NCBI GenBank assembly: GCA_031407765.1
Contig: JANOIR010000471.1
Location: 1-9,995 of the forward strand
Direction: 5' to 3'
Origin: JBDSLU01 sp031407765
GTDB taxonomy: Bacteria > Acidobacteriota > Vicinamibacteria > Vicinamibacterales > Vicinamibacteraceae
DNA length: 9,995 bases
Shown piece by piece: positions 1 through 6,300 of this stretch. Each line of letters opens with the position of its first letter. The stretch's first letter is position 1. A program made the translations under genes and the position numbers. Under the pieces are notes generated by a model, which worked only from the letters and a program-made list of their open reading frames with translations, searched no databases and was not told the DNA's origin.

Positions 1-282
1 GTCGAGAACGAAGTTCTGCCCCTTCTTCAGGTTGATCATGCCGTTCTTGAATTTGCCGACGCGGATCTTCGGCCCCTGCAGGTCGCACATGATCGCGACC
101 GTTCGACCGGTCTTGCTGCCGATTTCTCTTACCATCGAAGCGCGCGCCAGATGGTCCTCGGCGGTGCCGTGCGAGAAATTGAGGCGCACCACGTCCACGC
201 CGGCGCGGATCATGGACTCGAGAACGGCGGGGTCGGAAGAGGCGGGTCCGAGGGTCGCGACAATCTTGGTGCTGCGGAGCAT
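1..282 (-). CDS. pyk: Pyruvate kinase, N-terminal part (cut by window edge)
   Basis: Catalyses the last step of glycolysis in the cytoplasm: phosphoenolpyruvate plus ADP to pyruvate plus ATP. Only the first 94 residues are visible; the family is usually about 470-490 aa, so the gene runs off the left edge. The start MLRSTKIVATLGPAS is the classic pyruvate kinase N-terminus, which fixes the ATG at 282-280. Other hallmarks are VVRLNFSHGT (residues 31-40, with the Arg, Asn and Ser that contact nucleotide and K+) and DLQGPKIRVG (67-76), which opens the next conserved strand before the B domain. It lies 40 nt downstream of the HlyD gene on the same strand. There is no strong Shine-Dalgarno sequence, only GGG three bases before the ATG, and a possible promoter lies immediately upstream. 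In many Betaproteobacteria pyk directly follows pgk; here a secretion cassette separates them. Identity is very secure; whether it shares a transcript with the cassette is not known. Confidence 0.97.
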   Translation of the reverse strand, partial: MLRSTKIVATLGPASSDPAVLESMIRAGVDVVRLNFSHGTAEDHLARASMVREIGSKTGRTVAIMCDLQGPKIRVGKFKNGMINLKKGQNFVLD

Positions 283-289
283 TTGCCCA

Positions 290-317
290 AGTGTAGCATC
301 GCGTCATAACCGGTCGA
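290..317 (-). promoter_or_regulatory. Possible sigma70 promoter for pyk, nearly leaderless
   Basis: On the minus strand a -35-like TCGACC (312-317; 4 of 6 to TTGACA) and a -10-like TACACT (290-295; 4 of 6 to TATAAT) are separated by 16 nt. The -10 is preceded by TGC, an extended -10 motif. The A of the pyk ATG lies 8 nt beyond the -10, so transcription would begin at or next to the start codon and give a leaderless or very short leader. Its position in the only spacer between HlyD and pyk is suggestive, but such matches also occur by chance. Confidence 0.35.
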
Positions 318-322
318 GAGTG

Positions 323-1678
323 CTACAACGGCTCCCTCATGCCACGACGCAAGAAGACGGTGACCGGCGCAAGCAGGTAGTCGAACGCGTTGCGGCTGTC
401 GGTGCGCACATATATCTCCGCAGGCATGCCGGCGCTCAGTTGCAGGTCGCCCGCGGCCGCGAGTGCAGCGGCCGGCACGTTGACGTGCACCGCGTAGTAG
501 GCCTGGGCAGCCGCGCCCGATCCCTCGACCAGACGATCCCCCGAAACGTAGGTGACCTTGCCCTGCACCAGCGGCGTGCTGCGCTGCTTGTAGGCCGTGA
601 GACGCACGTCTGCCGCGGAACCCGGCCTGACATGATTGACGTCTTCGGGGCGAATGCGCGCCTCGATGATAAGGATCTTGTTCTCCGGAACAACTTCGAG
701 CAGCACGTCGCGCGGCCCGACTACCGCACCCGGGGAGAACACCCTCATGCCGACTACCTCCCCCGAGGCGGGTGCGCGGACGGTCTGGCGCTCGGCGGCA
801 TCCTTTGAGGGCCGCAGGCGTTCCTCCAGATCGAAGATGCGCGCGGTGGATTCCTTCAGTTCGTCGGTCGCTGTCTGCATGTAGGCATTGCGCATCGAAA
901 GAACACGCAGCTCGAGTTCGGAGGTGCGCTGCCGCGTCTTGGCGAGCTCGGCGCGATGCTCGCCCCAGCGCGCTTCGTATTCGGCCACGCCCCGCTCCAG
1001 CGCCATGAGGCGCGTCTTCTGCACGAACTTTTCCTTGAGCAACTTTTCGTTGATGGCGAGTTCTTCCTTCTGCAGCCGGATCGCGCGCTCCTCGGCGGCG
1101 ATCTGGTCGCCGAGCGCCTTGACCTCTTCCAGCGTCTCGCCGATCTGCTTGCGCAGTACCGCGACCTGCCCCTCGAGCGCATCGCGCCGCGCCGTGAACA
1201 GCGACATTTCCCGTTCGATCGTTTCGACGGTCTTCGGATTGCCGCGGCGTGCTTCAAGCTGCGCCGGAAATACGACCCTGGGCGCGAACATGCGCTCGGA
1301 TTCCAGCCGCGCCGACTTGGAGCGCTCGCCGTCCAGCTGCTGGTGCAGCATTTCCACCGCGGCGTCCACGCGCAGGTCCTCGAGCACCAGCAGCGCCTGG
1401 CCGAGCGTTACCTTGTCGCCGTCGCGCACCTTGACCTCCTTGACGATTCCGCCTTCCTGGTGCTGCACCACCTTGCGGTTCATGTCCACCTTGACGAACC
1501 CTGGCGCGATGACGGCGCCGCTCAAGGGCGCAAGCGAGGACCAGAGGGCGAAGGCGGCGGCCCCGGAAGCGATGACGACGAGACCCGAGCGCACGATACG
1601 GCGCATGCCGGTGTCGGCGTCCAGTTCCTCCGAAGGCACCAGGAGATCACGCATCCTTGACAGCACGCGGGCGGTCAT
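323..1678 (-). CDS. HlyD-family type I secretion membrane fusion protein (PrtE/LapC-like)
   Basis: Periplasmic adaptor of a type I secretion system. It is anchored in the inner membrane and links the ABC exporter to a TolC-type channel. The 451 residues have the family's usual length and order: a short cytoplasmic N-terminus; one membrane helix (about 31-50, rich in V, I, A, L); a first lipoyl-like half motif (about 70-100, containing QHQEGGIVKEV and VRDGDKV); a long charged alpha-helical hairpin or coiled coil (about 105-290); the second lipoyl half (about 299-332, VRAPASGEVVG); and a beta-barrel region (about 335-425, including LSAGMPAEIYV). The tail DYLLAPV (433-439) resembles the C-termini of PrtE-type proteins. 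The ATG at 1678 overlaps the upstream exporter stop by one base (TGATG), so translational coupling is likely; there is only a weak GGGG about 8 nt upstream. The gene-specific symbol is left blank because substrate-based names (hlyD, prtE, lapC) cannot be decided from sequence. Confidence 0.95.
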   Translation of the reverse strand: MTARVLSRMRDLLVPSEELDADTGMRRIVRSGLVVIASGAAAFALWSSLAPLSGAVIAPGFVKVDMNRKVVQHQEGGIVKEVKVRDGDKVTLGQALLVLEDLRVDAAVEMLHQQLDGERSKSARLESERMFAPRVVFPAQLEARRGNPKTVETIEREMSLFTARRDALEGQVAVLRKQIGETLEEVKALGDQIAAEERAIRLQKEELAINEKLLKEKFVQKTRLMALERGVAEYEARWGEHRAELAKTRQRTSELELRVLSMRNAYMQTATDELKESTARIFDLEERLRPSKDAAERQTVRAPASGEVVGMRVFSPGAVVGPRDVLLEVVPENKILIIEARIRPEDVNHVRPGSAADVRLTAYKQRSTPLVQGKVTYVSGDRLVEGSGAAAQAYYAVHVNVPAAALAAAGDLQLSAGMPAEIYVRTDSRNAFDYLLAPVTVFLRRGMREPL

Positions 1679-3354
1679 CAGGCGACCCCGATCTGCTGCG
1701 TCGCCGCTCGCGTGACGCGGGCCATGATTTCAGCGCGCGGCCCGAACAACTCCACGGCGCCCTCGCGCAGGACCAGCAGCTTGTCCACGCCGCCGAGCAG
1801 GGAGGGTCGGTGCGCAACGACCACTACGGTAATGCCCGTCTGCTTGAGATCGCGCAGGGTGCGCAGCAACGCCTCTTCGCCCTCGGCATCAAGGTTCGCG
1901 TTGGGTTCGTCCAGTACCAGCAGCTTCGGATCGCCATATAGCGCGCGCGCGAGTCCGATGCGTTGACGCTGGCCCGGGGACAGGGCCGCGCCGCCTTCGC
2001 CGACTTCGGTGTCGTAGCCATTGGGCAGCCGCAGGACCAGATCGTGCACGCCCGCGCGTTGCGCGGCGCGGATCGTCGCCCGCGAATCGACTTCGCCCAG
2101 CCTGGCGATGTTCTCCGCCACCGTGCCGGCGAAGAGTTCCACGTCCTGCGGCAGGTAACCGATCTGCGGCCCGAGGCGCTCGCGCGTCCAGGTCGCGACA
2201 TCCGCGCCGTCCAGGCGCACATGGCCGGCCTGTGCCCGCCACACGCCGACGATGAGCCGCGCGAGCGTTGACTTGCCCGCGCCGCTGGGCCCGATCAGGC
2301 CGAGCGACTCTCCGGCCTCGAGGGCGAAGGACACGCCGCGCAAGATGGGCTTGTCGCCGGACTTCAGGCTGAACACGACGCGCTCGACCGAAAGCGCGCC
2401 CTTGGGCGCCGGCAGTTCAGTACCGGGCTCGGCGCGCGGATTACCCGAAAGAAGCGCATCGAGGCGCTCCCAGGCGGTGCGCACCTCGGCCAGCACGCGC
2501 CAGCTGCCGACCAGCATTTCCACCGGCGCCAGGGCGCGGCCCAGGATGATGCTTGAAGCCATCATCACGCCGGGCGTGACCTGCTGCTCGACCACGAGCC
2601 AGGCGCCCGCGGCAAGCATCGCCACCTGCACCAGCTGCCGCGTGAGCTTGGTCGAAGCGGAAAATGAGCTGCCCAGCCCGCTGGCGATCGCCTGCTCGCG
2701 CAGCACTCGCTCGTTCATGTCGGACCAGCGCCGGGTAAGCGCCGGCAGCATGCCCAATGCGGTGACCACCTCGGCGTTGCGCACTCCCGCCTCCACGAAT
2801 CGGCTCGCGCGGCGCGCCTCGGCCTGCACGCGCTCCAGCGGCAGGCGCGTGAAGCGTTCGTTGAAGAAGGCCAGCGCTATCATCGCCGCGGCGCCGAGCA
2901 GGCCGACGATGCCGAGCAAGGGGTGCATGAGAAACACGATCAGGAGGAAGAAAGGCAGCCACGGCGCATCGAGGATCCCCAGGATGCCTGCGCCGAGCAG
3001 GAAGCCGCGCAGGGTGGTCACGTCGCGCAGGCCGTTTACGTACTCTGCGCCGCTCATGCGCGCGGTCTGCGCCACGACGCCCTCGAGCACCTTCGGCCCG
3101 AGGTGCCGGTCAAGGCCACCGGCCGCGGCCGCGAGCAAGCGCGCGCGCAGCGCGTCCAGCGCCGCCATCGTCGCGAGCGCGATCACCGCCGCGAGCGTCA
3201 GCAGGACCAAGGTTTCCTCGCTGCGGCTGGTGATGACGCGGTCGAACAACTGCAACATGTACAGCGCCGGCACCAGCAGGAGCAGGTTGACGACGACGCT
3301 GAACAGCCCTGCCCAGACCAGGCAGGGCCGGAAGCGTTGCATCAGCTCACGCAT
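1678..3354 (-). CDS. Type I secretion ABC exporter, permease-ATPase fusion (PrtD type)
   Basis: Inner-membrane ATPase that recognises the C-terminal signal of the RTX substrate and powers its one-step export. The 558 residues begin with a transmembrane domain (helices at about 13-35, 49-65, 132-164 and 240-280) without an N-terminal C39 peptidase or peptidase-like domain, as in PrtD/AprD-type exporters. The nucleotide-binding domain has Walker A GPSGAGKST (355-363), the Q-loop Gln in YLPQDVEL (403), signature LSPGQRQRIGLAR (459-471), Walker B LLVLDEP (478-484) with catalytic Glu483, and the H-loop His515 in VVVAHRPS. The ATG at 3354 is chosen because MRELMQRFRP leads straight into the first helix. 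The same frame is open 71 codons further upstream, but that stretch is low-quality, overlaps the RTX 3' end and does not look like this family. The gene starts 7 nt after the RTX stop and ends on the HlyD start, so the three form an operon. Confidence 0.96.
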   Translation of the reverse strand: MRELMQRFRPCLVWAGLFSVVVNLLLLVPALYMLQLFDRVITSRSEETLVLLTLAAVIALATMAALDALRARLLAAAAGGLDRHLGPKVLEGVVAQTARMSGAEYVNGLRDVTTLRGFLLGAGILGILDAPWLPFFLLIVFLMHPLLGIVGLLGAAAMIALAFFNERFTRLPLERVQAEARRASRFVEAGVRNAEVVTALGMLPALTRRWSDMNERVLREQAIASGLGSSFSASTKLTRQLVQVAMLAAGAWLVVEQQVTPGVMMASSIILGRALAPVEMLVGSWRVLAEVRTAWERLDALLSGNPRAEPGTELPAPKGALSVERVVFSLKSGDKPILRGVSFALEAGESLGLIGPSGAGKSTLARLIVGVWRAQAGHVRLDGADVATWTRERLGPQIGYLPQDVELFAGTVAENIARLGEVDSRATIRAAQRAGVHDLVLRLPNGYDTEVGEGGAALSPGQRQRIGLARALYGDPKLLVLDEPNANLDAEGEEALLRTLRDLKQTGITVVVVAHRPSLLGGVDKLLVLREGAVELFGPRAEIMARVTRAATQQIGVA

Positions 3355-3361
3355 TTCAGGG

Positions 3362-6300
3362 TCAGTTGAAGTAGTCGATGTTGCCGCCGGCGAGCAGCGT
3401 ATTGAGATCGAGCGCGCTTCCCCCCAGAATGTTGGCCAGCGTCTGCCAGGAGCCCGCGCCCATTCCGTCCGTGTCGATCTGCAGCAGGCCATTGGCGCCG
3501 GCAGTGGCAACCCGGACGTAATCGGAGAGCGCACCCCCGGCGCCGTCGGCATAGCTCGTCGATGCATCCAGCAGATCGGCTATGTCGAAAACATCGCCCC
3601 CCGCGCCGGCGCTGAACTGTTCGACGATATCTCCCGACTCGCCGATCTGGTTGTAGTCGAATGTGTCCGTGCCGCTGCCGCTGGAGCGCAGGATGTCGAT
3701 ACCGATGCCGCCCGTAAGCATGTCGATTCCGTCTCCGGCTTCGAGCAAGTCGTTTCCGTTGCCGCCAGAAAGCACGTCGTTGCCAGCGCCGCCCAGCAGC
3801 GAGTCGTTGCCGATTGAACCGATCAGCGTGTCGTCGAAATTGGAGCCGCGCGCGGCGTTGACGCCCGTGAACAAGTCCGTCCCGACGGAGGCGCCACCCG
3901 TCGCGGTGCCGGTGGCGAGGTTCACGTTCACCGCTTCGCGGGCGGACGAATAGGTAACCCGAGTGTTGCCGTTGCCCGTGATCAGGTCGTTGCCGGCCAT
4001 GCCTTCGAATTCGTTGAAGGTGCCATTCGAACCCGCGTTGGCGCTCGATCCGGAGAATCCGATCGCGCTGTAGGAATCGCCCAGGTACGAGCCGCGCACC
4101 GATTCGATGCTCAGGAGCGTGTCCGTGCCGGTAAGCGCCGCGTCGCCGCTGACCGTGCCTGCCGCCAGGTTCACCGTTATGCCGGTGCTGACCGCGCCGT
4201 CGAATGTGTAGTCGGCGCGGTCGAAACCGGCACCGCCGGAAATCACGTCATTGCCGCCACGGCCCTCGAAGCTCTCGAAATTGTTGTTGGCCGCCAGGCC
4301 GCCGGTGAGCGTGTCGGCGAAACTCGAACCGCGGACCTGATTGACCCCGGTGAAGCTGTCGGTGCCGACCGATGCGCCCCCGACCGCGACGCCCGCGACC
4401 AGGTTGACGTTCACCGCTTCGAGCGCGTTCTGGTAGCTGATGCGCGTGCCGCCGTTGCCGCTGATGGAGTCATTGCCGCCCGCACCTTCGAACTCGTTGA
4501 AATTGCTGCTCACGCCGCCCGGCGCACTCGGACTCAGGTAGCCAAGGGCCGTGTACGTATCGGCGAAATCAGTCCCGTTCACCTGCTCGACTCCGATCAA
4601 CGTGTCGGTTCCCACCGAGGCATCGCCGGTAACCGTTCCGCTGGCAGCGCCGAGCGCGGTCATGTTGACCGTGATGCCTGCAGTCGCGCCGCCGTACTCA
4701 GCCCGGTCGTTGAACAGGCCGCCGTCGATCGTGTCGTTGCCCGCGCCGCCGAAGTAGCGCTCTACGAATGCGCCTGAACCGGTGAAGACATCGTCGAAGG
4801 CCGAGCCGACGATCCTCTCGATGCCGATCAGCGTATCGCTGCCGCCCTGGCCGTCCGTGGCCGTGCCGGCGGCCAGATTGACGTTCACCGCGCCTGCGGC
4901 CGCGCCGTAATCCACGGTATCAACGTCGATAAATCCCGCAGTGGACTGAAAATCGGCAATGACTCCGCCATCCAGAACGTCGTTGCCCGCGCCGCCGATC
5001 AGGCGGTCGGCGCCCGCGCCGCCCTGAAGCTGGTTGTTGTCCGCGCTGCCGCCCAGCGTGTCGTTGAATGCCGAGCCAATCGCGTTCTCGATGCTGATCA
5101 GGGTGTCGCTGCCACCCATGCCGTCGCTTGCCGTGCCCGCGGCCAGGTCCACCGTGACGCCGGCGGTCGCGCCGGCATAACTGACCACGTCCGTACCGGC
5201 TCCGCCATTCAGCGTGTCGTTGCCGCCTCCGCCGGCCATGGAGTCGTCCCCGTTCAGGGCTTCGAACTGGATTCCGCCCGCGTAGGCCGAAGCATCAAGC
5301 GTATCGGCAAAATTAGTGGCGCGGATGGCTTCGATGTTGCTCAGCGTATCGACGCCCTGGTTCACCACCGTCGCGGTAATGACGCCGGCCGAATTCTGGA
5401 TGAAGGTTCCAGGGCCGGTGGGATCGCGCTCGTAGCGCACCAGGTCGATACCGCCGAGACCGTCGATTGTGTCGTTGCCGCCGCGACCCTCAAAGGATTC
5501 GGCATTACCCGAGCCGATCATGGAATCGCTGAAATTCGAGCCGCGCACGGCGTTCACGCCGCTCAAGGTATCGTTGCCGGTCGTTGCGCCGCTTGCCGTG
5601 CCGGCGCCCAGGTCCACGCTCACCCCCGAGCCCGCGTTGACGAAAGTAATGCGCGTATTGCCGTTGCCGGTAATCGAATCGTTGCCGCCGCCACCTTCGA
5701 ACTCGTTGAAGGTACCAAGGCCACTCGCGACGCTGTTGTATCCGGTCGCCACGTAGCTGTCCGCGAAACCGGTGCCACGTACCGAAACCACGTCGATGAG
5801 GGTATCGGTACCGATCGTCACATCGCCGCTGACCGTGCCGGTGAAGGCGTTGACCGCCGCCATGTTCACCGAAATCCCGGCAGTGGCCGGATCGCTGGCG
5901 TAGCTCGCCAGGTCGAACCCGCCGCCGCCGTCGATCGTGTCGTCGCCGGCTCGGGCTTCGAAGACCTCCGCCGTCGCCACACCGTTGTTCGAGCCGGTCA
6001 GCGTGTCGTCGAAATTGGAGCCGCGCGCGGCGTTGACGCCGGTGAAGCTGTCGGTGCCGACCGAGGCGCCGCCCGTGGCGATCCCGCTGCCGAGGTTCAC
6101 GTTCACCGCCTCGCGGGCACTGACGTAGCTCAAGCGCGTGTTGCCGTTGCCAGTGAACGAGTCGTTGCCGGCCATGCCTTCGAATTCATTGAAGCTGCCG
6201 TTCGAGCCCGCGTTGGCACTGGCGCCCGAGAAGCCAACCGCGTTGTAGCTGTCGTCCCGGAACGAGCCGCGCACCGATTCAATACTCTGAAGCGTGTCGG

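Noticed and set aside
32..808. 258-codon plus-strand open frame across pyk and the HlyD 3' end
   Set aside because: It is antisense to two well-supported genes and shows no domain-like sequence.
2040..2090. Atypical ABC signature LSPGQ in place of LSGGQ as a sign of an inactive ATPase
   Set aside because: LSPGQ-type signatures occur in PrtD-type exporters, and Walker A, Walker B Glu, Q-loop and H-loop are intact. The motif itself maps near 1966-1980.
3355..3567. 71-codon upstream extension of the exporter reading frame
   Set aside because: It overlaps the end of the RTX gene, reads as low-quality Arg/Ser/Pro/Thr sequence and would precede the normal family start. MRELMQRFRP at 3354 fits better.
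2252..3817. 521-codon open frame on the plus strand opposite the exporter and the RTX 3' end
   Set aside because: It is rich in Arg, Ser, Pro and Ala, as expected of an antisense shadow in GC-rich DNA. It has no recognisable motif and is antisense to two clear genes.
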